From contig NZ_MRCE01000002.1 in NCBI RefSeq assembly GCF_001904725.1, positions 124,001 through 188,000 of the forward strand: a stretch of 64,000 nt of DNA, in the 5' to 3' direction. The DNA is from Phormidium ambiguum IAM M-71 (lineage in GTDB: Bacteria > Cyanobacteriota > Cyanobacteriia > Cyanobacteriales > Aerosakkonemataceae). The position numbers and the translations under genes were made by a program. The notes below the pieces were generated by a model. It was not told where the DNA came from, searched no databases, and worked only from the letters and a program-made list of their open reading frames with translations. Shown here piece by piece: positions 55,912 through 64,000 of this stretch (within the stretch, counting starts at the first letter, position 1; each line of letters begins with the position of its first letter).

Positions 55912-56385
55912 ATGCTTAAATCTTGGATGGTAATCGGAGGCATAACTTTAATAGTTGCTCTTGGCACTATTTTGATGAGACCGCGTGATACAGTTTGGGG
56001 AGTACAATTACTTCGCCCTCAATGGCTGGTTTTTGAACCTGCTATTCCTTTTATTTGGACTTTCATTTTTATCTGTGGTGCAGGATCAGCTACTCAGATT
56101 TGGGAAAAAGATCCAGGTAGTTTAAAAACTTGGCTACTCATGGCACTTTACCTAATTTTAGAAGTAGTGACAGTGGCTTATATTCCCATGACGCTAAGAC
56201 TAAGAAGCTTAAAAGTTGGTTTAATCTTAGGAGCAGTGGGATTAGTTTTAGCTGTTTCACTAACACTTTTGATTTGGCCTATTTCTGGCTTAGCTGCTGC
56301 TTTATTGCTACCTTATTTGCTTTGGAGTCCAATTGGCACTTATACGACTTGGGAAATGATTCAACTCAATCCAGAAGCGGCTTAA
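55912..56385 (+). CDS. TspO/MBR-like membrane protein
   Basis: A 157-residue protein with five hydrophobic helices, the TspO topology. Similar elements are RPQWLVFEPAIPFIWTFIFICGAGSATQIW (TspO: P.W.P....F.P.W...Y...G.A....W) and LLLPYLLWSPIGTYTTWEMIQLN (TspO C-terminal LLLPYLLW...ATYLN). Substitutions at several conserved positions make it a divergent member. TspO proteins bind porphyrins or retrograde stress signals in the membrane. It lies 146 bases after crtW on the same strand. Confidence 0.7.
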   Translation: MLKSWMVIGGITLIVALGTILMRPRDTVWGVQLLRPQWLVFEPAIPFIWTFIFICGAGSATQIWEKDPGSLKTWLLMALYLILEVVTVAYIPMTLRLRSLKVGLILGAVGLVLAVSLTLLIWPISGLAAALLLPYLLWSPIGTYTTWEMIQLNPEAA

Positions 56386-56540
56386 TAACTTATTTTAAAG
56401 TTGCTCAGTGTGACTGTTAAGTTGTTATCATACCTCAGACGTAGTGAATTAAACAGCATAATTACCTCCAAGGATGAAGAAATTGTAAATTCTGCTTTTT
56501 ATGATGATCTTAGTAGTTAAATAAAAAGTGGATGGTATTT

Positions 56541-56783
56541 ATGGCTGTGAAACTCGAAGACTTATCTCCTGAAGTTAGAGAACAATTAACTGATGGTTCC
56601 GAACAATATTTTCTGGCTGCTTTTAATAGTGCTTACGAAAATGGAATGGATGAAGAATCTGCTATGAATGTAGCTTGGAATAGTCTGGGTGTAAACTTTG
56701 AAAAAGGTCAAGATGGCAAATGGCACAAGAAGCCAGAAGAACCAGGAATACATTACAAAGCTGTTACTTCTGGCGGTAACTAA
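56541..56783 (+). CDS. chaB: ChaB family protein
   Basis: A small protein of about 80 residues from MAVKLEDLSPEV (ATG 56541; an ATG at 56532 gives three extra residues). The ChaB core is LTDGSEQYFLAAFNSAYENGMDEESAMNVAWNSLGVNFEK, with the Ser/Trp-rich GxKW-like end DGKWHKKPEE. ChaB is named for cation transport regulation, but its actual role is not established. It is common in stress-gene neighbourhoods. Confidence 0.88.
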   Translation: MAVKLEDLSPEVREQLTDGSEQYFLAAFNSAYENGMDEESAMNVAWNSLGVNFEKGQDGKWHKKPEEPGIHYKAVTSGGN

Positions 56784-56828
56784 GAAGCAAAAAAGAGCCT
56801 ATTTGTGCCAAATTTTATTTACATTTTC

Positions 56829-56865
56829 TGTAGGGTGCGTTAACGCTAGTGTAACGCACCCTACA
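56829..56865. repeat. Dispersed palindrome TGTAGGGTGCGTTA / TAACGCACCCTACA
   Basis: A perfect 14-bp stem (56829-56842 and 56852-56865) with a 9-base loop lies between the convergent ends of chaB and the SRPBCC gene. It shares the GGTGCGTTA/CGCACC core with 10550-10576. Confidence 0.7.
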
Positions 56866-56880
56866 AGTTCATTTATTATG

Positions 56881-57567
56881 TTACCTATTCCCAGCAGGTT
56901 GTCCTTCGGTGGTGGCGATTTCTCCGGCTTCCATTAATTGCTTAAAGCGGCGTAAATCGTCTCCAATTTGTTGTTCTGGTTCTTCACCAAAAAGTTTGGC
57001 GATCGCAGAACCTAAAACACCACCAGGCGGGTTATATTCCATCACAACTTTTACTTCTGTTCCCCTTCCCGCTGGCGCAGGTTGAAAGCGCACAAAACCG
57101 GAATTATCGACATCTGCACCTTCTAAAGAAGCCCAAGCAATTAAATGATTTTCTTGCTCATTAATAATCTGGGCATCCCACTCGACGCTGTTACCCATAG
57201 GTGCATTAGCAATCCAATGAGATCGCTTTTCATCCAGTACTCTCACAGATTTGAGATGTTTCATAAAAGTTGGTAAATTCTCGAAATTGTGCCAGAAACG
57301 ATACAATTCTTCCGGTGATTTGTTAATAGTTACTGTCTTTTCCACTATGATATTTTGGTTCATTCCAGTTGCATCCTGTACGCCACTTTGTCCACCAACA
57401 CCGTGATACACTAAACCGCCACCTGCAAGAGCCATCAGCGCACCCCGAAGAGAGCCACGCGATAAACCATAAAGTACAAGTGCGCCTCCACCAATTAACG
57501 ATGCCCAGCGTTGAGCATCGTTCGTGTTTTCTGGTTGATTGGTAGTATTTTGTTTGGTAATTTCCAT
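56881..57567 (-). CDS. SRPBCC-family protein with an N-terminal DUF2892-like membrane segment
   Basis: About 228 residues from Met at 57567; CAGGAGAC precedes it, while a frame reaching 57606 adds 13 residues with no RBS. Residues ~15-60 contain two short hydrophobic stretches (ASLIGGGALVLYGLSRGSLRGALMALAGGGLVYHGVGG), as in DUF2892/YgaP-like tails. Residues ~80-210 are a polyketide-cyclase/SRPBCC lipid-binding fold (EKTVTINKSPEELYRFWHNFENLPTFMKHLKSVRVLDEKRSHW, ...VKVVMEYNPPGG). It probably binds a hydrophobic ligand at the membrane. It lies downstream of the baeRF3-like gene on the same strand, with 74 bases between them, so they may form an operon. Confidence 0.85.
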   Translation of the reverse strand: MEITKQNTTNQPENTNDAQRWASLIGGGALVLYGLSRGSLRGALMALAGGGLVYHGVGGQSGVQDATGMNQNIIVEKTVTINKSPEELYRFWHNFENLPTFMKHLKSVRVLDEKRSHWIANAPMGNSVEWDAQIINEQENHLIAWASLEGADVDNSGFVRFQPAPAGRGTEVKVVMEYNPPGGVLGSAIAKLFGEEPEQQIGDDLRRFKQLMEAGEIATTEGQPAGNR

Positions 57568-57641
57568 CCGTTTGTCTCCTGAAAATACTAAAAGTTCATG
57601 ATTCATAATTGATAATTTAATGAACCATGAACTAAGGCAAA

Positions 57642-58793
57642 TTAATAACGAAAAACAGCTGCTAGGGGAGCGCGATCGGGAATTTGTTCAGGTTCCACAG
57701 CATAGACAGTTCCGCCATTTAAAATGGTTTGCACGGCGGCTGAATCTAACAAATCCTCATCTCCAGTTTCGGGTTCTGGATGTAGTTCGATTGTGTTATT
57801 TTGGGGATCGAAATTGCCCCATTGCTGCACTCCAACTGCTACAAATAATTGCTCAACGCGCCCATAATATGCTGCGGGAACAGTTTCCTTGATATCCGTT
57901 GAAGCTCTTTGAGCGGCTGCGGATTCTTGATAGTAAGTAAGTGCTTCTTGCTGCGCCTGTGAAAATATCGGTTCCACAATTTGCCAAGCTTCACTTTGTA
58001 ATTCTTCGAGGGAGGAGATTTTGGTATTTCCTGTAATTCCTTCTTCCACTAAATGCGGATAAGTATTAGCTTCTCGGTAAATTGGAAAGAGATATTCTAC
58101 TCCCGTTAATACCAAAGGTGCATTTTTTCCGCGTAAGTATTTTTGGATGCCGCGATCGACTAAGAAGAAAAACTGCAACAAATCTGTCTTAATATTATCT
58201 CTGTCTGGGCTTCCTTGCCCGTGATAACTACCCGATCTATTAGTTCCACCTCTTGTTGTGTTGATGCGGAACTGTCCCTCTTTAGCAGTCTCATCATACA
58301 TGAGAGCTTCATCCATATTTTTCGGGACATTCTCTAACTCAATTTCTTTTACATCATAGCGAGTACATTCTAATAGTTTGATTAGATCTTGACTCAAACT
58401 CAAAATGTAAAATAACCCATCATCAGTTAATAAGGGCAAGAGTGGCTTTAAATGAAAATGGTCGGTAACAATTGTTAATTCATCAAAGTTTAATGGTAAG
58501 CGGTAGTAATGAAATACCCCCTCAGCGACAAAGATTGCTAACCCATTATTTTGATGTTGCCAAAAATCTTGATTGTCAAGCTCATGCGCTGGCTGCAAAA
58601 ATTTCCCTGCTTCCGATTGAGTTAAGCCATGTTCTACTAATAATTCTTCTGCCTGACGAATGAGATTTTTAAACCGAATCGGATTTTGTTGTGTTTCTTG
58701 CCCTAAACGGCAAGTAGGCATATAAATTGAAACGCAGAGTCCTTTAGGTTGTTCTACTAAATTTTTTAACTCATCGATAGATAATAAAGTCAT
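57642..58793 (-). CDS. baeRF3-type protein (bacterial archaeo-eukaryotic release-factor-like)
   Basis: A 383-residue protein. The N-terminal SIYMPTCRLGQETQQNPIRFKNLIRQAEELL, and GLAIFVAEGVFHYYRLPLNFDELTIVTDHFHLKPLLPLLTDDGLFYILSLSQ, are typical of baeRF family 3; a GTNRSGSYHGQGSPDRDN stretch is the loop region; the C-terminal half includes DRGIQKYLRGKNAPLVLTGVEYLFPIYREANTY. These proteins resemble the eRF1 NTD/middle domains and are proposed to act on stalled or stress-modified ribosomes; activity is unknown. ATG 58793 is preceded by AGGAGAAG. It is paired with the SRPBCC gene. Confidence 0.85.
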   Translation of the reverse strand: MTLLSIDELKNLVEQPKGLCVSIYMPTCRLGQETQQNPIRFKNLIRQAEELLVEHGLTQSEAGKFLQPAHELDNQDFWQHQNNGLAIFVAEGVFHYYRLPLNFDELTIVTDHFHLKPLLPLLTDDGLFYILSLSQDLIKLLECTRYDVKEIELENVPKNMDEALMYDETAKEGQFRINTTRGGTNRSGSYHGQGSPDRDNIKTDLLQFFFLVDRGIQKYLRGKNAPLVLTGVEYLFPIYREANTYPHLVEEGITGNTKISSLEELQSEAWQIVEPIFSQAQQEALTYYQESAAAQRASTDIKETVPAAYYGRVEQLFVAVGVQQWGNFDPQNNTIELHPEPETGDEDLLDSAAVQTILNGGTVYAVEPEQIPDRAPLAAVFRY

Positions 58794-59231
58794 CTTACTT
58801 CTTCTCCTAAAATCTCTTTCCCATTGCTAATTGCTTGTTAATGCAATAGCTATAACGGTCTATTCTTTAAAATGTATCGCTGTTAAGTTATCTGCTCTTC
58901 TGTCTTTAGTAACAATCAAAAGAATGATTTTTAAATTACACAACTTAAGATGGAGGTAAGTAATATTTGGCTTACTTATAATTAAAGATTACTTAAAAAA
59001 TTTAAAAGGCAAAAGCAGATCTTGGGATAGATTGCAAGACTGAACTTTTGACAGAAAAGAATCTTAATAATTAAGATTAACCTATAGATAAGCAATAGAA
59101 AATTAACCAATTTTAATCTACCTAAATAGTTTTTATTTGCTAAATCGGCTTTACTTAGCCAAGTTTTACATTGGCAATCATTTTTAATTGCTGAAAATTT
59201 CAATTCACAGTTTAAAAATAACTACTCAATT
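58794..59231. other. Intergenic region, 438 bp
   Basis: The gap between two divergent genes (baeRF3-like leftward, the 311-residue gene rightward) is AT-rich. A 73-codon frame on the minus strand (58982-59203) has no RBS and a composition of poorly conserved hydrophobic residues, and is not supported. No terminator or known regulator site was seen; both promoters must lie here. Confidence 0.5.
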
Positions 59232-60167
59232 ATGAATAATTCAACATCGGAGCAAAATTCTGTACAGATTTACGGATTTATTACTAATCTAAGAAATGGA
59301 ATTTGGTTGTTAGGAATTCCTTCTTGGTTATTTGGAATTAGCGATCGCAGTATGGCTACCTTAGCTGATGGGTATTTATCAGCAATGGATTTTATGCAAT
59401 TATTTACAGCCTCTTTATTCTTTTTAAGTTGGCTACTTTTGAAACCCGATCGGGTAGAAATCAATACTTATCCTACAGATTCAAACCTGATACCTTATGA
59501 ATTCCATACTGGTTCAGCGCCAAATAGGATACTAGAACTTCGTAAATTTCATTTAATTAGTCAGGAGTATTTATTGCCCTTTTCTCATCTTTGTCAAATT
59601 TATCACCTATTAAATTTAAAACATTTAGAAACAGTTCACAGCTTTAGTCTTAGTAATTTGAAGGTTATCTCTGTTACCCATTTTCAACCGACAGCTATAG
59701 GCGGAATTATTAAATTCCAAACTATGTTAGATTCGGCTTTTAATGCTTTACGAATTTGGCGACAACCAGTGGTAGAAGTAATCTTAGCTTTGCATAATCC
59801 CCATACTGTAGAACTGAATATTCCTGTTTACGGTAATAAAAGAATTGTTGTTATGTTTAATGTCGAACCTATTAGTGAAAAAGAACACAAATTGTTTATA
59901 GACATTTACAGCAATCTTGATTGGCCTAAACCATTGTTGCAACTTTTATTACATTTAGCATCTTGCTTAACTTTGTTTGAAGACTTGCCATACTTGCGTA
60001 AGTTAGCAGAAAGAAATATCGATCGTTTATTTAATACTACTATAGTTCCCAGTCACGAAACAGCCTGGTTATTTAGAAGATTTATTGAGCTATATGGTGC
60101 AACGCAAAAATCTTCTGAATCCATCAAGATGCTTGCATCAAAAGATCCGGTTACGGAATTGGCTTAG
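59232..60167 (+). CDS. Protein of unknown function, 311 residues, two N-terminal membrane segments
   Basis: Residues ~20-36 (IWLLGIPSWLFGI) and 56-72 (QLFTASLFFLSWLLL) look like membrane helices, followed by a soluble part of ~240 residues. Recognisable composition only: LPFSHLCQIYHLLNLKHLETVHSFSLSNLK, then GGIIKFQTMLDSAF and IPVYGNKRIVVMFNVEPISEKEHKLFIDIYSNL. No motif I can name. It is followed within 32 bases by the DUF2243 gene on the same strand, likely co-transcribed. The reading frame is clean and long, so it is a real gene. Confidence 0.75.
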   Translation: MNNSTSEQNSVQIYGFITNLRNGIWLLGIPSWLFGISDRSMATLADGYLSAMDFMQLFTASLFFLSWLLLKPDRVEINTYPTDSNLIPYEFHTGSAPNRILELRKFHLISQEYLLPFSHLCQIYHLLNLKHLETVHSFSLSNLKVISVTHFQPTAIGGIIKFQTMLDSAFNALRIWRQPVVEVILALHNPHTVELNIPVYGNKRIVVMFNVEPISEKEHKLFIDIYSNLDWPKPLLQLLLHLASCLTLFEDLPYLRKLAERNIDRLFNTTIVPSHETAWLFRRFIELYGATQKSSESIKMLASKDPVTELA

Positions 60168-60199
60168 TGCGATCGAGATTTACCAAATAAAATTGATAT

Positions 60200-60694
60200 A
60201 TGAGCAATAAAACTGAGATGAATCAACAAAATCAACCAGGAAAATTACTGGCATCTGCTATTTTATTGGGTATGGGTGCTGCTGCATTTTTTGATGGTAT
60301 AGTATTACATCAAATCCTGCAATGGCATCACATGGTATCGAGTATTCGACCATTAAATACTACTGCCAATATTGAGTTAAATACTTTTTGGGATGGAATT
60401 TTTCATGTCGGTGCAGCTGTATTGACAGCAGCAGGATTAATCTTGTTTTGGCGTGCAACTGCTAACAGTAAAGTTCCTCTTCCTTTAAAAAGTTTTACAG
60501 GTGCTTTTCTAGTTGGTGCAGGCTCTTTTGATTTTGTTGAAGGTCTAATCAATCACCAAATTTTAGGTATTCATCATGTAAAACCTGGGCCAAATCAATT
60601 GGCATGGGATATAGGATTCTTAACTTTAGGTGCAGTGCTTGCTCTTGTGGGCTGGTTATTATTAAAAAACGATCGGCAACAAGTAAAGATTTAA
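60200..60694 (+). CDS. DUF2243 membrane protein
   Basis: A 164-residue protein with four hydrophobic helices. The DUF2243 signature is AAFFDGIVLHQILQWHHM in the first helix, and FWDGIFHVGAAVLTAAGLILFWR, GAGSFDFVEGLINHQILGIHHV later. Conserved His residues (VLHQ...HH; GLINHQILGIHH) may bind a metal or heme. Function unknown. It shares a likely operon with the preceding unknown gene. Confidence 0.88.
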   Translation: MSNKTEMNQQNQPGKLLASAILLGMGAAAFFDGIVLHQILQWHHMVSSIRPLNTTANIELNTFWDGIFHVGAAVLTAAGLILFWRATANSKVPLPLKSFTGAFLVGAGSFDFVEGLINHQILGIHHVKPGPNQLAWDIGFLTLGAVLALVGWLLLKNDRQQVKI

Positions 60695-60835
60695 AATCTG
60701 GTGTGCGTCAGATATTGGTTAGGGAGACTTTTAGCAAAAATTTTTTCAGACGCACACTAGAATTGAGGTTTTAATAACTCTCATTCAGAATTACACCTCA
60801 TAACAACCTGGAACTTAAAATTCAGACATAATTTG

Positions 60836-61264
60836 TTAGTTTTTGGTAATTTCCATAATTACAGCAATCACATCCATTGGTTCTACTGGTTTAGCTAGAT
60901 GCCATTGAAAGCCAGCTTTTAATGCTTGTTGTTGATTAGATTCTCCAGCATAAGCAGTTAATGCGATCGCTGGAATTTGTCCACCTTGTTCTGGTGGCAA
61001 AGCTCGTATTTGACGCATCAACATATAACCATCCATATCCGGCATACCAATATCACATAAAAGTAAATCTGGTTGATTAGTTGTTAAAATTTTTAATGCT
61101 TCTAATGCTGAGGCTACCACAATTACCTCTACACCATACTCTTGCAACAAAAATGCGACTAAATCTCTGGAATCGGGATCGTCATCTACAACTAATACTT
61201 TCAATCCAGCAAGATTCGCAGAATTAGTAGAGAAGATCAAAGAATCTTCTGTTTGCTCGCTCAT
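60836..61264 (-). CDS. Stand-alone response-regulator receiver
   Basis: A 142-residue receiver: VLVVDDDPDSRD, phospho-Asp in LLCDIGMPDMDGYMLMRQIRALPP, and AKPVEPMD. No output domain. The receiver is strikingly close to that of the hybrid kinase at 51254-54607 (DIGMPxxDGYML...; AGESNQQQALKAGFQ against VGEVNQQQALKAGFQ). It may receive phosphate from that kinase as a phosphate sink or diffusible messenger. ATG 61264 with GGAGAAA upstream. It marks the right end of the stress-type cluster. Confidence 0.92.
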   Translation of the reverse strand: MSEQTEDSLIFSTNSANLAGLKVLVVDDDPDSRDLVAFLLQEYGVEVIVVASALEALKILTTNQPDLLLCDIGMPDMDGYMLMRQIRALPPEQGGQIPAIALTAYAGESNQQQALKAGFQWHLAKPVEPMDVIAVIMEITKN

Positions 61265-61853
61265 TCTTTTTCTCCATATTTTAAAAGTAGTAATATTATC
61301 GCAAAAGTCAAAAGTTATTCTCTGTTTTTCGCCTTAATTTCCTGCTCAGATAGAAGCAATAGCTAATTTTACTAAAGACTAAATAAGCAGATAACGACTG
61401 TTAAATCAAGCTCTTGTGTTAAATTAAACTTAAGTAAGTTTAATTACCTTCCTAGATATATTCATATCAAGAAGGTTGAATGCCTAACTCCATTTTCATC
61501 TAATTATTTAAGATTTACGTTTGAAGTTTAGCATTTTGGTCAATTATCTGTAAAGCTTTCATTGTTGTAAATTTATCCTCGCCATCACTTAGTAGTAGGG
61601 TTAACTAACACTCTATTGAATAGAGACAAGAAAACTGATGCAGATGCTTTTCATTTTGGGTCTTTGTAACTAATATTTCGTTCGGTAATACGGGGGGAAA
61701 AACCGAACTACTCTACTGAATTGTTTAATTTATCGATAAATTTCCTAGCAAATTTTGTTATTGGAAATATTACTTGAATTGATTTATAAAACTATTAATA
61801 TTACTTAAAACCCAAACATAAACTGTGTTTATAAGAAACAAAAAAAGTTAAAA

Positions 61854-62025
61854 TTGATGATATAATTTGATGTCTAATAGCAGGCTTTTTTCATTATTTA
61901 TAGATGAGTAGTGACTACGACTATCCCATTATCTGTTTTTCCAAGTTCTCCTATATACTTTTTCCAATTTCTGTAGTAAGCTTGCCGCTTTTTCAATGAC
62001 TAGAATCGTCAATTATTAAACTAAA
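61854..62025 (-). pseudogene. Decayed IS701-family transposase fragment
   Basis: Read on the minus strand, three pieces in different frames match consecutive parts of an IS701-type (DDE_5) transposase: LIIDDSSH (62019-61996, with a stop in the following H-x-K), YIGELGKTDNGIVVVTTHL (61957-61901, then stop) and KSLLLDIKLYH (61889-61857). Frame shifts separate them. GKTDNG(I/V)V.V is the family signature. No terminal inverted repeat could be found, so the element is too decayed to move. Confidence 0.75.
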
Positions 62026-62269
62026 ACCTCTTTTTATTATGGGTATGGCTACACTTGTTCATTACTTCTAGGCAACGTTCATCTTTGGTTCTCCGCCAGT
62101 ACTTTGGCTTCTACTCGATCTCAGCCGAAGGTTAAAAGATGATGCAATTAATGGTATCGCAGAAGGCAGAGGGTAAGCCCCAAGAAAATCAATGATTTGA
62201 GTATGATTTGGGCAATCAATAATGGCTTAATCACCTTGATAGTTGCTATAGCTACAAATGCTTGGTCAA

Positions 62270-62337
62270 GGCCGGGTTTTGATTTCAATCTTATGGCTGG
62301 GTATTCCAGGCTTTTGGCTAAACCCGCCCCTACTCTA
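62270..62337. repeat. REP-like element, reverse copy of the 4039 type
   Basis: GGCCGGGTTT at the left and TTTTGGCTAAACCCGCCCCTA at the right, i.e. the reverse complement of the TAGGGGCG(G)GTTTAGCCAAAA end seen at 4039-4059 (one mismatch in 21). The left tip is mutated (GGCC for GGGGC). Confidence 0.65.
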
Positions 62338-62410
62338 TTTGTATCAATCATTTGGGTAAACGATATTAGCTTGGGAGTGCTGGTCATCCCTTAAAGTTCA
62401 AAAGCAAAAA

Positions 62411-62465
62411 AAATTTCCCGTCGATTATTTCAGAGGAAAATTCTGAGCGGTTGACGGGAATATTT
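62411..62465 (-). terminator. Terminator of the ammonium transporter gene
   Basis: TTCCCGTC (62415-62422) and GACGGGAA (62453-62460) form an 8-bp stem with an inner TCAGA/TCTGA helix. On the minus strand it ends with ATTTTTTTTGC, and on the plus strand with TATTTTT, so it may be bidirectional. Confidence 0.8.
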
Positions 62466-62485
62466 TTGGGTGAGAAATTAGTTAA

Positions 62486-64000
62486 TTAAAATCCACTGGT
62501 TATGCCACCAGGATTGCTAGAAATTCCACTAGATTTTGTGACTCCACCGGGGCTAGCTTCCTTGAGGAATCCACTGTAAGCTTCCATACCATGTTCGCCA
62601 ATGTCTAAACCGACGATTTCTTCTTCTGGAGTTACACGAATGCCCAAGGTTGATTTCAGTGCCAACCAAAAGACGGTGCTAATGAGAACGGTAAAGCCTC
62701 CTACAGTGAGAATACCAACTACTTGAGGGATAACTTGTGTTAGTCCGCCACCGAGAAGTAAACCTTTAGCAGGGCCTGAACTGTACCAAGAATATACACC
62801 TGGGCCAACGGAGAATAAACCAACTGCTAGAGTTCCCCAAATTCCGCAAACTAAGTGAACAGAAGTTGCGCCTACTGGGTCATCAATTTGTAGTCTGTCG
62901 AAGAAGGTAACAGAAAAGACGACAATGACTCCAGCTACTAAACCAATAATGAAGGCGCTGCCCATGTTTACCCAAGCGCAGGAGGCTGTAATACCAACTA
63001 AGCCAGCCAAGATGCCGTTGATGATCATGGAGAGGTCTGGTTTACCAAGGTAAAGCCAAGCTGTAACTGTAGCAGCGACTCCACCGACGGCGGCTGCCAT
63101 GTTAGTAGTTAGGGCAATGTGTGCGATCGCTTGTCCATCAGCTGCCATTGTGGAACCGGGGTTAAATCCAAACCAACCCAACCACAAAATTAAACAACCC
63201 AAAGTCGCAATACTCATATTGTGACCAGGTAAGGCGACACTTTGACCACCTTGATATTTGCCGATGCGTGGGCCTAAAAATGCTGCCCCCATCAATGCTG
63301 CCCAACCCCCAACTGAGTGAACTACAGTTGAGCCAGCAAAATCCCAGAAACCCATGTCTGCTAGCCAGCCAGCGCCCCAAATCCAGTGTCCGGTAATTGG
63401 GTAAGCTATACCAACGAGTAAAACACTAAATATTAAGAAGTCAAGGAATTTAATTCTTTCTGCCACAGCCCCAGAAACAATGGTGGCTGCGGTTCCCGCG
63501 AATACTAATTGAAACAAAAACTTAGCTTCTAAGGGTACACCTGTCCAGTTCAAAGCACCAAAGATGCCTTTGTAAGCGTCTCCTGTGGCAGGACTGTTAT
63601 CTTGTCCATTGAGGAAAATTCCCCCTAATCCGCCTATGAAGTCGTTGCCGTCGGCAAACATCAAGCTAAAACCAATTGCCCAGAAAGCAATGGTAGAAAG
63701 ACCAAATACAATCAGGTTTTTCGCTAAAACGTTAACGGCGTTTTTCTCCCGACAGAAACCAGTTTCTAACATTCCGAAACCAGCGTTCATGAAGAAGACT
63801 AAAAAGGCGGCGATTACTACCCAGAGGGTATCTAAGGCTACTTTTAAGTCAGCTGTGGTTGGGCCTGCGGCAGGTACGGCTGCGTTAACTGCTGCTGGAT
63901 CGGCAGGTGTCGCTGGAACGGGTACAGGGGTTAATACAGGTGATGGAACGACGGTGCCATCTGGCACAGTTGTGCCTTCTATGGGTGCTGGAGTTGGTGC
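62486..64000 (-). CDS. amt: Ammonium transporter Amt (5' end outside the window)
   Basis: The frame is open to the right edge, so the start (probably a signal peptide) lies beyond 64000; a GTG at 63967 is likely internal. The visible 500 residues show a Pro/Ala/Val-rich N-terminal stretch ([23 protein letters not shown]), then ten or eleven membrane helices: [38 protein letters not shown]-like, [35 protein letters not shown] and [21 protein letters not shown]. The two pore histidines are in VVHSVGG and VHLVCG. It takes up ammonium or methylammonium. The C-terminal cytoplasmic tail ([16 protein letters not shown]) is the usual PII (GlnK/GlnB)-contact region. No glnB is adjacent. Confidence 0.95.
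   Translation of the reverse strand, partial: APTPAPIEGTTVPDGTVVPSPVLTPVPVPATPADPAAVNAAVPAAGPTTADLKVALDTLWVVIAAFLVFFMNAGFGMLETGFCREKNAVNVLAKNLIVFGLSTIAFWAIGFSLMFADGNDFIGGLGGIFLNGQDNSPATGDAYKGIFGALNWTGVPLEAKFLFQLVFAGTAATIVSGAVAERIKFLDFLIFSVLLVGIAYPITGHWIWGAGWLADMGFWDFAGSTVVHSVGGWAALMGAAFLGPRIGKYQGGQSVALPGHNMSIATLGCLILWLGWFGFNPGSTMAADGQAIAHIALTTNMAAAVGGVAATVTAWLYLGKPDLSMIINGILAGLVGITASCAWVNMGSAFIIGLVAGVIVVFSVTFFDRLQIDDPVGATSVHLVCGIWGTLAVGLFSVGPGVYSWYSSGPAKGLLLGGGLTQVIPQVVGILTVGGFTVLISTVFWLALKSTLGIRVTPEEEIVGLDIGEHGMEAYSGFLKEASPGGVTKSSGISSNPGGITSGF

Larger units (their letters stand above)
61265..62485. other. Gene-poor region, 1.2 kb
   Basis: Between the receiver and amt there are no intact genes. 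It holds the decayed IS701-type transposase (61854-62025), one REP-like element (62270-62337), an inverted pair GTTCGG/CCGAAC at 61680-61709, and the amt terminator (62411-62465). The frames at 62148-62394 are partly translation of the repeat and are not supported as genes. This looks like a site where mobile DNA inserted and decayed. Confidence 0.6.

Noticed and set aside
58982-59203. 73-codon minus-strand frame
   Set aside because: No RBS, AT-rich hydrophobic composition, lies across the shared promoter region of two divergent genes.
62148-62394. Small plus- and minus-strand frames (65 and 79 residues)
   Set aside because: Both overlap the REP-like element; the visible motif VGAGLAK is repeat translation, and no family match.

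Overview
The window is chromosomal DNA of a cyanobacterium, most likely a filamentous, gliding or pilus-motile form of the Oscillatoriales type. The evidence is the many GCGATCGC (HIP1) octamers, moderately AT-rich coding DNA, cyanobacteria-typical families (HetZ-related protein, DUF1400 hydrolase, DUF3011, a type IV pilin-like G/H protein, an HpsE-like glycosyltransferase, a PEP-CTERM protein, a CrtW ketolase) and many 7-8 bp tandem repeats and dispersed palindromes between genes. No CRISPR array, prophage, rRNA or intact insertion sequence was seen. One tRNA is present, tRNA-Ser(UGA).

Layout. 0-4 kb: the end of one methyltransferase, a complete paralogue, a type IV pilin, a Zur/Fur regulator and purS-purQ. 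4-5 kb: a REP-associated tyrosine transposase (RAYT) whose reading frame carries two copies of a palindromic repeat. 5-13 kb: tRNA-Ser, a metallophosphoesterase, nadA, a TIGR04283-type glycosyltransferase, and TPR, DUF4342, EVE, HD and M61 peptidase genes. 12.5-20 kb is a signalling block: a Crp-family regulator, a GspE/PilB-like protein without its ATPase part, a HetZ-related protein, a hybrid histidine kinase and a response-regulator adenylate cyclase. 20.5-25.7 kb: a 1139-residue RTX/tandem-95 secreted protein, a PEP-CTERM protein and two small exported or membrane proteins. 25.9-33 kb: ligA, a DMT exporter, DUF1400 hydrolase plus truB, a rhomboid protease and DUF3011. 33-36 kb: a minus-strand polysaccharide cluster (two GT2 enzymes and a WcaF-like acetyltransferase). 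36-50 kb is mostly housekeeping: cobU, glgX, rnz, a SpoIID-like protein, an anti-sigma-type kinase, ggt, asnS and an M28 peptidase.

50.7-61.3 kb reads as an accessory stress-response island: GlsB/YeaQ membrane protein, a large PAS-rich hybrid kinase, CrtW, a TspO-like protein, ChaB, a DUF2892-like/SRPBCC protein, a baeRF3-type protein, an unknown 311-residue protein, DUF2243 and a stand-alone receiver that resembles the kinase's own receiver. The island carries an SDR gene remnant and is followed by a decayed IS701-type transposase; both are too broken to be called as genes. The window ends inside an ammonium transporter gene.

The most unusual material is in the non-coding and repeat layer: RAYT-internal REP copies that encode protein in frame, with related copies elsewhere; two composite tandem-repeat clusters in opposite orientation around rnz and the SpoIID-like gene; a WcaF-like enzyme whose C-terminus is encoded by tandem repeat; a MITE-like 105-bp element; and competing hairpins upstream of ggt. 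Functions are assigned by reading the translated sequences from memory of the families; no database search was run.
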